A stretch of DNA of 64,000 nucleotides. It comes from Auriscalpium vulgare. Its lineage: Eukaryota > Basidiomycota > Agaricomycetes > Russulales > Auriscalpiaceae. Position numbers and translations under genes: made by a program. The stretch lies in the NCBI GenBank assembly GCA_019915015.1, contig JAHBBC010000003.1:1426001-1490000 (forward strand), in the 5' to 3' direction. Positions 25,571 through 36,396 of the stretch are shown here, one piece after another. The notes under the pieces were generated by a model, which saw only the letters and a list, made by a program, of their open reading frames with translations, was not told the origin of the DNA and made no database searches. How positions within the stretch are numbered: the stretch's first letter is position 1; each line of letters starts with the position of its first letter.

Positions 25571-25992
25571 TATGGACAAAGCTCTGACCCGGACTGGACA
25601 CTGCTTGAGCCCTCTTTGAGGAAGGCAGAGCCTGTGTTGCCGGCTTACTGCTTCCTTTGTCGGATTTATCAGCATGGACATGGGGAATAGCCGACCATGA
25701 TCCTGACGGTCCCGCCGACGAGTCCTCCCATGCCCCGCTGACGTACCGCACATAGCTTGTCGCCGTTCATTCAAGCCGTCTCGGAACAAGTCAATACATG
25801 ATATAGGTATATGGTAGTATGCGTGCAGTGATGAATGCCCGAGAGTGGGTGATGGCAAGCGGAGTACGTGGTGCAGCACACGAATTTATCAGTCGTAAGT
25901 CCCTAACAAAAAGCGACCTTTGGAGAAAGTACACCCATGTATCCAAGCAGGAGTATCAACAAAGTTGACGAGGGAAAAGCACGCCGCTTTGA
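25571..25992. other. Intergenic, nothing recognised
   Basis: Between the 5' end of the SYLF pseudogene and the 3' end of aspartic protease copy 1. Short open frames exist on both strands, but none shows a domain, splice pattern or family motif. Confidence 0.4.
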
Positions 25993-27859
25993 TTAACGCC
26001 TATCCCAGGGGTGAGGGTACGCGCCGCCACTTTGGTAGCCATGGCCTTCTGCATCCTCCCGCCGGCGCGGTTTCGTGGTGCGGACGGTACGAGGGTCCTG
26101 CGCTGATGAATCCAGAGCTTGAGGCACGTTGCGCTTGCGCCCTGAGGAAATATAGCGGCCGCAATGCGCAAGAAGAACCATCCGCCCACCAACAGCGCCG
26201 GCGGATGATGATGACCCCCGTTTTGTGTCGGGAGAACCAGCTTTTGTCATCATCATCGTTGTTGTGCTGCGGAGTCTGACCGCCGGCTCGTACGCTGGCG
26301 CCCGTCTTGTCGACCCCATTGAGCCGACGTTTTTACAAAAGTCGGTGTGCGCGGCAGCAGTGGTCGTTGGGATGGATAGTAGACTGAACGTATGGGGTTC
26401 GCGGCGAGATGGGGGGGGTGCTCCATCGCACGAAATCACCGAAGTTGAACCAGCGCTATGCTATTCGTACTGTGATGAGATGTTCAGAACAATTAGAAGC
26501 TAAGTCCAAGAAAAAGCCCACTTACAAGAACCATGCCCAGATCATCGTCGAGGTCCGGGTCGCAATCCTGCTGATGGGTTGGAAACTGGATGGAGTTTCA
26601 TCAGTATGAATCGACAGTATGCAGCCCTGTAACTCACGGCGCCTACGCAGGTCTTCTTCCCGTCAGAATCGGTGACCTGCAGGTCAAGGTTTGCGTCCGA
26701 GCGGGTGGCACTGGGTACGATTGGTGCCGCCGAATCTTGAAGGTGATGTTACCTCGTGTCGCAGGGAGGGTCGCAGATGGGACCAGTCAAAGACAGATTT
26801 TTGGTCTTGCACCCTCGATTCCCGAGTAGATAGCATCTGCTACAGACCTTGAGAACGATCGCGCCGGTCAGCACTATTATAGATATTTGCAATTACTTGG
26901 GGGGCACCTGAGGGTCAGAGTGAAACAGGTGTCGAGATGGCCGTGAGCTGTTCTTTTCGAGGTGTCGCCACCCCAATCGAGAAGTTTGATTGACGGCCGT
27001 TGGGTCCGATGATTCCCGTTGGTCCAACAAAACTTTGCAGTGTGATCTGCGGCCGACCTTCGTCGGTACAGTAGACACTTGACCTTGGCCTGACTATGAT
27101 GTTTTTCGTAGCCAGGAACAATCTGCTCCCACAGTAACGTCACCCGGAACTTTTCGGCGGGATCGTCTGACCGAGACAGCAGGGGCGGTGATAAAGTGGA
27201 GTAATGTGTTTTGACGGAAAATGCGGTCAAGGACGGCATCACCAGCAGCTTGTTGTTTCTTCAGGCATCGTAGCCCGTTTAGAACCGACGTGTCCGAGTC
27301 CAATCAGCCTTCACCGGCTGGTTGTCGTCCGAAGGAGTTACAAGACCTGAGGGCCGGGGCGCGTCAATTCATTGGTCACAGATGGCCAAGCGTAAGACTC
27401 ACGGAACGCTGATCAAAACGGTGTACCCCGCAATTCTGAGGCGCAGTCTTGCCCCAGGTCCTGCCAAAGACGTGAGCAACACAGCGCTGGGCAGGACGGG
27501 CCGCAGGTACCCTGTACCGCGCAATAATCGTACTGACCTCCCAGACAGAACCCGTGTGTTTCGCCACCCAGTACGGTGGCCCCACCAGAGGTCGGAGCTG
27601 CACCTTGTTTAGATGGCATGAAGCTGCAAGGAGGCAGACTTACGCACCTGCCCGTGTCAATCTGGACGGAGAACGGCGAACCCCCGAAGGTGATGTTGGC
27701 GTAGTAATGGACTTGATGTTCTGGCCATTGTCCAAGCCGGAGATGTGGTCCCTTTGCCTAAACTTTGGTATCTGGCGCGAAACGTGCAAACGAAGTGCTG
27801 CACGTCCGACGCGGCTGAAGAAGGGCTGCGCGCAAAAGAGAGCGACGGGAAAGATGCAT
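25993..27859 (-). pseudogene. Secreted A1 aspartic protease with C-terminal membrane anchor, multiply frameshifted (copy 1)
   Basis: Pepsin-family endopeptidase, basidiomycete type. From the ATG at 27859 (MHLSRRSLLRAALL, signal-like) the minus strand gives, across changing frames: YYANITFGGSPFSVQI, the first active site DTG|SSDLW split by a 50-nt intron (27647-27598), AGYTV, AVLDRIFRQNT, SRSDDPAEKF, GDVTVG, IVPGYEK, GIIGPNG, a second active-site region, SDGKKTC, FNFGDFV, AHTDFVK, an acidic NDDDDKSWFS linker, a transmembrane segment and the tail GYQSGGAYPHPW. The second active site (26933-26922) reads Asp-Thr-Cys, not Asp-Thr-Gly. Splice sites and family residues survive while many single-base indels break the frame, so decay is recent or the consensus is faulty. 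A minus-strand TATA lies at 27928-27921. Confidence 0.85.
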
Positions 27860-27920
27860 GAGGATTCAGGATGGGAAGGAAAGACGAAGGACAAAAGAGC
27901 GTCGTGAAGGCAGGCTAGAG

Positions 27921-27928
27921 TTATAAAG
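27921..27928 (-). promoter_or_regulatory. TATA-like box of aspartic protease copy 1, in a bidirectional promoter
   Basis: Reads CTTTATAA on the minus strand, about 62 nt before the ATG at 27859. The 424-nt space (27860-28283) separates two divergent aspartic protease genes and probably serves both. No clear plus-strand TATA was found. Confidence 0.45.
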
Positions 27929-28283
27929 AGCGGTCTTATCTGAGCCGGGGTCCTTTGAGCGCGCGCGCACCTGGCAGGAGCCCGCGGGCGGTGCTGCCTG
28001 CTCGTGGCACAGGCGCCTGTCGGCCGCTGTCCCCCTGGCGACGGCATAATATGACCATTCCGATTGCTTGCGGACATGATTGCGATGCATGACATTTACA
28101 GCAGGCCTGTACGGTCGACGAGAATGTGGAACAGACTCCAGGCCACACGCGCGCGGCGACTCCGGACACGCGCGGTGCAACGCGCGCCGCGCTCGATCAC
28201 AATAATATACATAATAATCTTGCTTAGAGACCCGTGTCGAGCGCGTTGGCACCCGCGTCCGTCCTTCTTGCATACACTCAAAC

Positions 28284-30230
28284 ATGCGTTGGCTCGCACC
28301 CCTTCCATTCGTTCGCTCCTCGAAGTCCACCCTTTTGCGTCCGCTCTTCGTGTCACCCGCCGATGCCCGCAGTCCGCTAGCGTCCCTCGGCCCCTCACCT
28401 GGCCCTCGCCGCGAGACGTCTCAGGCATCCTATCAGAACACACAGAACGTCCAGTTGTTTGGGAACATCACGCTTTGAGGCATTCACTCGTCGCTGTGAT
28501 CCTTGATACGGGCAGGTGGACGCTCTCCATGCGCCCAGCGAAACTCTCTTTTCCGTCCTTACCCTTCAAACGTGTCCGCGCTCCGATTTGTGGTCGCTGC
28601 AGATGCCCAGGATGTCGAAAGACACTGGGAATCGTGTCGCTGTCATATGCCATAGGCGTGGTCGAAAGGTGTGTTCTCCCCTCTCGTTCTCGCGTCTGCA
28701 GCGCCTTTACGACGACCCTTTCCCCTCCGGCGCCATGCGCCCTGCGCCCCGTCTATCATCCCTCCTGCTTTGTGACGCTGTTTCCAACATGAGGCTATTT
28801 TTGTCACTATTCAATGTCAACAACTCTGCTCCAATGGTCTTTGATAACTACCAGTTGCCGTCAAGCGTTCGGTGATAATCCCCCTCACTTTCGCTGCGCT
28901 ACCGCCACTGACGTACCGCCCATCCTCAAAGTGCTCGTCAGGACACATCAACCTTTTCCAGCCTTCGCAACAACGCTACCCGTGACTCATCGGCCTTGCC
29001 CGAAGTCCCTGGGTCGGTCGTTCACAGACAAGTCGGATCTCTGCGGACTCGCCTTATTCGCATCTCGAGGCAAAACACGACTCGCAAAACTTCCTTCATA
29101 TTGCTGGACCGACAAAGCGACCCGTGATCCTGTCACCGCCCAGTTACGATCCGGAGGTTGTTTCGGCTTCGGGGGAAAAACATCACGACCGCCGAAGCTC
29201 ACTATCAAGGACGTGCAACCGTTGACCATTGCTCGATCAGCAACTGGCTGTCTTCACGGACAAGGCGGCGTCATTGGGGCCTGACGGCCAAGTAATGAAT
29301 GTCTCCCTCCATCGTGCCTCATGCGCCCGAACGGCAAGCTTTTCTCCGTGTTTTGACTCGGGCTTCTCGCTTCCCAAGTGCCGCGTGCGATGTCGGACTC
29401 GATCTACGGGCGGTCCAAGGGGCGGCTTACTATCCAACCAACGAGTGGTGGACGCTGCCATTGCGACCTAGGAATTAAACTTGACCGAGCAAATTCGGGG
29501 GATCGACTTCCCCGTTCACGCCACTCGAACGTGAACACGGTCAGCGAACGATTGGGTGCCAAAGATTCCAGCGGCAATCCCCGTGTGTGTCGGGGCTTGG
29601 TGGTGTTTTACTACTTCACTTGTATGCTAGCTGAAGCCCTGGAAGTTCCAAAACCCATTACATCTGCATTCAGCTTGCTCGGAGAATTCGACATATTCCT
29701 CGGCATGGGGTTTCGGTAAGTGCATAGTGTTTTGTATACCTTCGTTTTCCTGCGTTATCGCCGTGCGCACTCTATACACTCATCGATTTCGGTAACCTCG
29801 TCAGCGGATCTTTTTGTTCCAGCGACGCGGAAGCGACCCTTCGTACAGCTGTTACACCTTGACCGATCGCCACGCGGCCCACGCGGACTTTGTCACAGTT
29901 CGCCTCAACGTCGTCGACGAAAACCCAGCTCTTCTACAACACGTCCTTCCTGCCTCCCAAGAATCACACTCGCCAGAGAGCGCGCGGGATAAGAAACAGC
30001 ACCGAAGGGTGCGGTGCTGCGTTACTGCCATATATTCTCCATCGTTGCTTGCGTTCGTCATTCCTCGTCTTGGCACGTGTGTTTGGGCATGCTGCTGCCG
30101 TCGCAAGAAGACGCACGCGCGAACGTCCGGGTTCAAGAACCCGTATCAGTCTCTCAAGAGCCGATCCTCCCCCAACTGCATATGCATGCCATGGCGGGCA
30201 GTACGTGATCCTATTGGGCCGGGAGTATAA
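28284..30230 (+). pseudogene. Secreted A1 aspartic protease with C-terminal membrane anchor, multiply frameshifted (copy 2)
   Basis: Divergent paralogue of copy 1. In order across changing frames: MRWLAPLPFVRSS at 28284, QNTQNVQLFGNITL, the first active site LDTG, an intron, then SDLW (28582-28593), SKDTGNRVAV and SYAIGVVE, DPVTAQL, PKLTIKDVQPLTIA, LGPDGQVMNVS, the second active site FDSGFSLP (about 29354), MSDSIYGR, EFDIFLGMGF, VPATR, LLPLTDRHAAHADFVTVR, a hydrophobic membrane segment near 30030-30100, RRKKTHARTSG and a tail ending DPIGPGV. Both catalytic Asp motifs are intact at the codon level. The two paralogues differ clearly in sequence, so the inverted pair is an old duplication. Frame changes between blocks are numerous; I count it as a pseudogene with the caveat that the sequence may carry consensus errors. 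Confidence 0.85.
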
Positions 30231-30475
30231 TTTTGTCGAGGCGAGGAATGCGGGACGGGATGGCGTTCGGTCGATGGAGCAACGGAGTCTAACAACATCC
30301 TAATATGTTCGATATTTTGCTCATCGATGAACATTTGCTTTTGCTTCCATAATACTGTTCTGATATGCTTCTGAGCTGCTTGAGGGCAAGAGGGGCGCTG
30401 GCCTTCACAGACGCTAATATAGTCTGAAAATGCACAATTACTTCCCTTCCTCTGAATCATCGGCTATGCAGTCTC

Positions 30476-32095
30476 CTGTCAGGTGAGCTCTGACTAGCTT
30501 TCACATCCCTGACCTTCCCTGCCTTCAGAGACGCCTCGGCCCCGCCTATGATTCTGCAAGACCATCGGGGAGCACCTCCACCGCGTTCGTCTATGCAAAC
30601 CCATTAGGGTTTCGAGAACAAATAGCATAATGGCAAAATGACCAACGCCCTTAATCAGACCCTCCGCCACCATACTCGGCAGCGCGCGGTACAAAATGCC
30701 TCCTTTCTCTTGGTTTATGCCGCGCGTGCCCGCTGCCATACGTTAGAAAACAGCGCTTGCCGTCTTCCGCCTCCTGTCCGATCGTCCCGCACGACAGCGC
30801 GAGCGTCACGATGACATGCCCTGCCCGCGGCGATCGCCCAGACGCTTTCCCTGCGAGTCCGCCACGGAAATCGCGTCGTAGACAGCGGCAACGGAGGACG
30901 CGATCTCCCGATGGGCAGCGGGCAGCGGCAGAGTACGCAACCTTGTGTACGACGACGTGTGTTGCTCCAGCGGCTTTGCAGTACGCTCGTTGGTGCCGCG
31001 GCATGTGGTGATGATGGGTCTGTTAGCCTGACAGCTTTTGCCAGCTGGATCGCTGACGACTGGTGTTATGCGAGAGTCCAATTGCCGGTTTATATCAACT
31101 GACCGTATGGCCAACAGAGCTCACCCGCAGATCACGCAGCCTGCTGTCCCGCCGAACTTTCCTCTGCCGCCCTCTTCCCATGGTGCTACTAGGCCACGTC
31201 CCACCCTCGCCGCCTTCGGTGTCTCTCTTGCCGTACAGCCCAAAGCCGCAGTGGCGCCCCGAAGGGATAGGTGGCGGCCTGATAAAGACAGATATCGGGA
31301 TCTGCAGCAAACTCGGATGATGTGAGTACAAGAATCTTGTGCGCCGCCAAGCCGGATCGAAGCCCACCTTCGCGACGCCTAGCACACTAGCAAGACCGTA
31401 CTGTTGAAGGTGCTTCGATCCTGCGGGCTTCCACGAGCCTTTAATACTTAAAACATAGTACGTCCAGTGGCGTGCCATTCTAACAGAGTACGAACGTACC
31501 CCTGTCGCCTCCTTGAATTGAATTCCGTCACTCGCCTTCCCCGACATATTCGATGGTTCCCGCGCGACAATGCCGGCCAACACCAGGGAATTCATCGATG
31601 AAGATTCGTGATCCTAATTTTATAGTCCGCGTGATTCAGCGCCGCGGTTTGGATCTTGCGAGGACGAAGCCTTCCGGCTGGCCCTGGGGCGCTCGGCCAC
31701 AACAAAGTCGCGAACTTCGCCGGGAGATGAGGTCCTTTTCTGGCGGGCAGAGGACATTGTGGGAAGCAGGATGGGGTGGCTGGGTTCGACGCTAAACCCT
31801 TGACTTATTCTGGGACACGGCTGAGTGGGTCGAGACTCGACGGATATGTGTGTGGGCATACGGGAACCGTCGCGGTGCGTGCGGCCGGGCGCCAATCGAA
31901 CGACTGCAGTTCTGCACGATGACTAGAGAAAGCAGGATTGACCCTGTACAGCACTGCCATGCGAAGGAAGAGCGTAGCTATTTGGCTGGGGAGAAGAAGG
32001 GACCCGGGAACGGAGCGAGAGCGAGAAGTAGCTGGCAGGCCGCACAAGTCGAAATTGTCATCGAAAGCACGTCATGCACGGAAGAGAGTGGGCTT
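30476..32095 (+). repeat. Tandem locus of unknown function, copy 1
   Basis: Matches 32481-34166 with many indels. Shared landmarks: atgcagtctcctg followed at once by GTGAGY and a pyrimidine-rich tract ending CTTCAG (a conserved first intron), gccgtcttccgcctcctg, cgacgtgtgttgctccagcgg, gtggctgggttcgac, gacggatatgt and ggaagagagtgggcttga. The conserved splice sites point to a plus-strand gene with first exon MQSP, but no frame stays open and I recognise no family. Divergence is far more than between alleles, and indels dominate. Confidence 0.7.
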
Positions 32096-32480
32096 GATTG
32101 ACTATCAAGCTACTGATTTCAGCACCACTGTCATGTCCCTTTACACAGATTCGTTCTTTCGTAGAAAACATTTCTGTGGCAGTAGCTTCCTCAGTTTTGA
32201 ATGCAGGAGAATCGGAAGGAGTACTAGTGCGAGCCAGTCCGATTCCCACGGTCTGTCTCGCCGGTCATAGTGGATTTCGAGGCGGATATATTGTCACAGG
32301 TCCCACAGGAGGCGCGGAAACGACGCAGTAGACCCGTGTACGACCCTAAACAGCCCCTACTCTCCCTGAGAGTAAAAAGAAGATGCTTGACCTTCACACG
32401 ATGGTGTAGAGCCTGAGTCACCAATTCTCCTTCCTCCTTGTTCGTAAGTATCTACTATTTACAGACGTCGTTACTCATTT

Positions 32481-34166
32481 ATGCAGTCTCCTGCGGGTGA
32501 GTGCCAGCTTCACTCCGCTGCCTCCCTCCTTCAGAACGCTCCAGTCCGCCCCACATTCCTGCAAGACCACCGGGTGACCTCCACCCGCGTTCGGCTATAG
32601 TAACTCACCCATTAAGCTTCGCGACACATAACCGTTACGCAGTAAATGGCAAGACGCACCTTTGATCGACCCTCCGCCACAAGCTGGGCAGCCCGTACAT
32701 AATGCTGTTCCTTCGCTGGTTATCCGCGGTATGCACGCTGCCGTACGTCCAGAGACGCGCTTTGCCGTCTTCCGCCTCCTGGCCGATCTGTACCCACGAC
32801 AGTCGCTGAGCGTCACGATGGACAATGCCGACTGCGGCGCGGCGATCTCCCAGGACGCGTTTTCGCGAGTCCGCCACAATTCGGCGTCGTAGACAAGCAG
32901 GCACGGAGCGCGATCTCCGCGATGGCAGCGGGCAGAGCGCAAGAGTAACGGCACATTGTGGTAGTCGAGACGACGTGTGTTGCTCCAGCGGGCTTTGCAG
33001 TAAGCCTCGTTGTGTGCCGAGGCAGTGGTTGATGAATGGGATCGTAGCTACCGCTATGGCAGCTGGATCGCTGACGCGACTGCGTGTTAGCGAGAGGTCA
33101 CAATTGCCGGTTTATATCACTGAACGTATTGGCCAACAGAGCTCGACCCGCCGTCACGACAGCGCCTGGCCCGCGAACTTTCCCTCTGCCCCCTCGTTCC
33201 ATGGTGCGAATGAGGCCAGCTGGTCCCGCCTCGCTCGGCCTCGGGTCTCTCTTGCCATAACGCCCCAAATCGCATTGCGATCCCAGTGGGATATTGGCTG
33301 CCTGATCAAAAGAACGCTGTCGGAATCTGCCGCAAACTCGATGTGAGTACAAAATCTGGTGCGCCGTGAAACCCTAATCCGGAGCACACCTTCGCGACGC
33401 CAGCCGCACACTAGCAAGACCGTACTGTTTAAAGGTGCCTCGTCTGGGTCTTCATAGCCCTGGTAAAGACTATAAAACATTTGCCATCAGTGCGCATTCA
33501 GTGGGGCGGACCATCTTAGAGTACGGACGTACACCTGTCGCCTTCCTTGAATTCCGTCACGCCTCCACCGACAGCTTCGTCGTGCCCGCCGCGTCATGCC
33601 GCAACCCCAGGAAATTCATCGGTGAAGAGTCCGAGATCCCTGATTTTCTGGTCCACAGGATTCAGCGCTTCGCGTGGATCTTGACGAGGGACGAAGCCCC
33701 GTCCAGGCTGGCCTATGGGGCGCTCGCAACAAAAGTCGGCGAATTTCGCAGGGAGGACGAGGCCTTTCTGGAGGCGGAGGAGCTTGTTGATGCAATAGAC
33801 GAGTGGCTGGGTTCGACGCACATTTATGTGTTCTGTGACCAGAATCGATACGGGACGCCGGGCGTGGTTAGACGGATATGTTTGTGGGCTACGGGAGTCG
33901 GGCGCTCATAGAGACATTTCTGACCGGTGCCAAAGAGTCCCAAAGAAAGAATCCTTCTGTCAAGTCCATCTACGGAGACTAGACCCTCCGATGATGAAAC
34001 CGCGCTCACTGGCATGCACTCATGATTCATCAGCCACGCAGTACCGATTGCTGCTTGATGACTGCCTCGGCAGAATAGGTGATGAGAGCAACCTGCCGGC
34101 GATGGCGACCACCAGAATAGAGCGACTAACTTGATCGTGCATCATGCGAGGAAGAGAGTGGGCTTG
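32481..34166 (+). repeat. Tandem locus of unknown function, copy 2
   Basis: Second copy of the unit at 30476-32095, offset 2.0 kb, same orientation. Its longest sensible plus-strand frame (about 33435-33911) encodes an acidic, helix-like stretch with GEFRREDEAFLEAEEL and VDAIDEWLG; the matching part of copy 1 is broken. It is better preserved than copy 1 at this end. Function unknown. It may be a degenerate paralogue pair or one locus represented twice in the assembly. Confidence 0.7.
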
Positions 34167-34319
34167 AGAACGATGACGAGAGTACATAACCAGGCAACCA
34201 TTGAACAAATGAACATCGATGAGCACGATCCATGCAAACGGAAGAGAGTGGCTCGATGTAGCGGCCGGTTAGACTCGTAACGCAGCCGCACTGACGACGA
34301 TGTGAGATGCCCAGTGGGA

Positions 34320-36396
34320 GCATCGTTTTTCAGGACAACTCACCCTCCCCAGCTCGTTGTCGTCCACCGGTCTTAGAGCGCCGAGTAGTGCCACGATAAT
34401 AATCGAGTCGAACCAATAGGGTGATTTCACATACCTGCAAAGCGACTGCGTTTGTTTTTGGGAGCCTTAGTATTGTTTTACGAATTCAAACTCTGAGTTC
34501 GCCTCCGACTCTGAAGACGTCGTGGAAGGCTATCTGGAGCTGTTGCTGCCGTACAAGCTATGCAGAGCTGGATGCACATTCCGCTGGCGTGGAACTGTCG
34601 GCAGTGCCTCAACGCAAAGACATGAACGGAGTGGTCGTGTTAGATCGTCGCCCGGAAGACCGTACTAATTTCACGGTGCGATAAAAGGACGCATGCAGTC
34701 CCCTCTGCTCCCCAGCTGTTTTCATTTAGCCTCCCATCCGTCCTCGAAGGCCGTGATCAGCGTCAGCGTAATCCAGTCAGGTCCACGCCGCCGCTCTTTG
34801 GGGCCCTGTAGACTGCTGAACTGTTCAGAACAGCGATCCATCTGCTGGCGTATACTGGCATGCAGGGCGCGGAAATCGTCTGCGAGAACTCCGCGTGGCA
34901 GCCGTGATACTCGTGAAGACAGACGACCCCGCCGCATATGTGCCGGTGGTGATATTGTTGAGGTAGTCGCGAAAGAAGGCAGTGAGATTGACGTGACCAT
35001 CGATCTGGGAGGCGTTCGCCAACCTACCCGTACGCGTCATAACAGCTGTCTCGGATACCGCAAGCGATGGACATGTACCAAGGCTACTAAGACAGGAAAC
35101 GTGAGCGCGCAATTCAGCTTTAGACTATGCAAAACTTACGTTGCCTCGTAATACGTTCTTCAGGATTAACCGACGCCGTTGCAAGCGCGCCGCTGGTCGA
35201 GGCATTGGGGGACTAATTCAAGGATAGGTGCTTCCGAATGCTTCGATGTAAGTGCCAAGGTTCGCTAGAGCTTTGTCCGAGGCAGGCTGGAATGTCGTGG
35301 CGTCGCAGCCGGCCAGCGGGTTCGAAGGTGTGGATTGACGCAAGCACAGTGTTCGCGTCGATGCCCGATCTACTCGCGCCAGTGTTACTGATGTATCCTC
35401 GCTTCGGATTCCAAAACGACTGCCGCATGATGGTCGTGAGCAGACCATTTCATCGGCAAAGCAACTATATGCTGACCTTGCAATGAAGCACAGAGCACGA
35501 TCCGCCTGCGAGTTTAAGCCTAGGGTGAGGTACCTTGCTGAAGACGCGATGCGATTCAGAGCCTTCCCCGCAAGGATCGATGCGACAGCGGCGGTGAAGA
35601 AGAACGACGCGTGACTTCTTCCCAAAGGGTCGAACTCTAAGAGCATCATGAAACGACGCACAGAACAGACGTGTGAGGACCTTACTCGACTTGTTCCAGT
35701 TCTGCGCAACGTATTCGGAGATCCAGCTGATATAGGCCACAGCTGTGGTCCTGGACGAACGAGGGTATTGCCATGTGTCCAGGAACCAGTTGCCGTATCA
35801 TCATCGTCGGGACCGAAGAGTCAGGCCAGCTCATAGCGGGCGTGTTGATAAACCCGACCGACAGATCTTAGCTGGCCCAATTGGGGGGTGAAAAAAGATT
35901 CTTCACCTCGTTGCGTCTCCCCCAGGGCCGCGTGAACGCCGGCCCGTCGATGTGAAACTTGGTTTCGCCGAGCCCGCGCTGGTGACAATCCCGCTGGGAT
36001 TCGAGGTCTTTGTATCTTGGACTCACCGGTGTGAAGCTGTCCACAAGCAAGCGCAAAGAAGGATCTTCGGCCTAACGTCACTTGATCTACGAGGGGCTTG
36101 AACACAAGCGACGAATCCCGCGTCCACGTGTACAGGTAGTTTCGGGTTCTGAGTGCTGGACTTGCTACGACCAATCCAGGCTGTGCAGCGGCCACTGTCG
36201 TCATATTAGCAGCTGATAGCGGGCAAAGTTACTCCCAAGGGCTCCGTGGCTCTTCCCCTCCGCCGTGCCCTATGCTTCGCGAGGAGGCCAGCTCTCGCGC
36301 GGGAATCTCTTTGGCAGCGTACGCATCCACGTAAGAGAGACTGCTGCGCGACTAGACCGGCCTAGATCGATGACTGAAGCGCAGACGAAGACGCAT
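34320..36396 (-). pseudogene. Glucoamylase (GH15) with starch-binding CBM20, multiply frameshifted
   Basis: Secreted exo-acting enzyme that releases glucose from starch ends. From the ATG at 36396 the minus strand carries YVDAYAAKE, LVVASP, YLYTWTRDSSLVFK, GLGETKFHIDGPAFT (holding the catalytic Glu), FFTAAV, SGKDANT-like and VLASIHTFEP, AGCDATTFQPASDKALANL, FFRDYLNNITTGTYAAGSS, YTPADGSL, SEQFS and LITAFE. Past 34690 weak remnants (FEFVKQY and others) fit a CBM20 starch-binding domain, ending near 34320. Blocks lie in all three frames and several stops interrupt. Family residues are well kept, which argues for recent loss or consensus indels. There is no intact second copy in the window. Confidence 0.85.

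Noticed and set aside
30120..30150. Possible tRNA T-arm (gggttcaagaaccc)
   Set aside because: No acceptor stem, D-arm or anticodon arm at the right spacing; lies within aspartic protease copy 2.
32635..32904. Minus-strand frame with GQEAEDGKARLWTYG in the tandem locus
   Set aside because: The conserved splice sites and the other copy indicate plus-strand coding; taken as antisense shadow.
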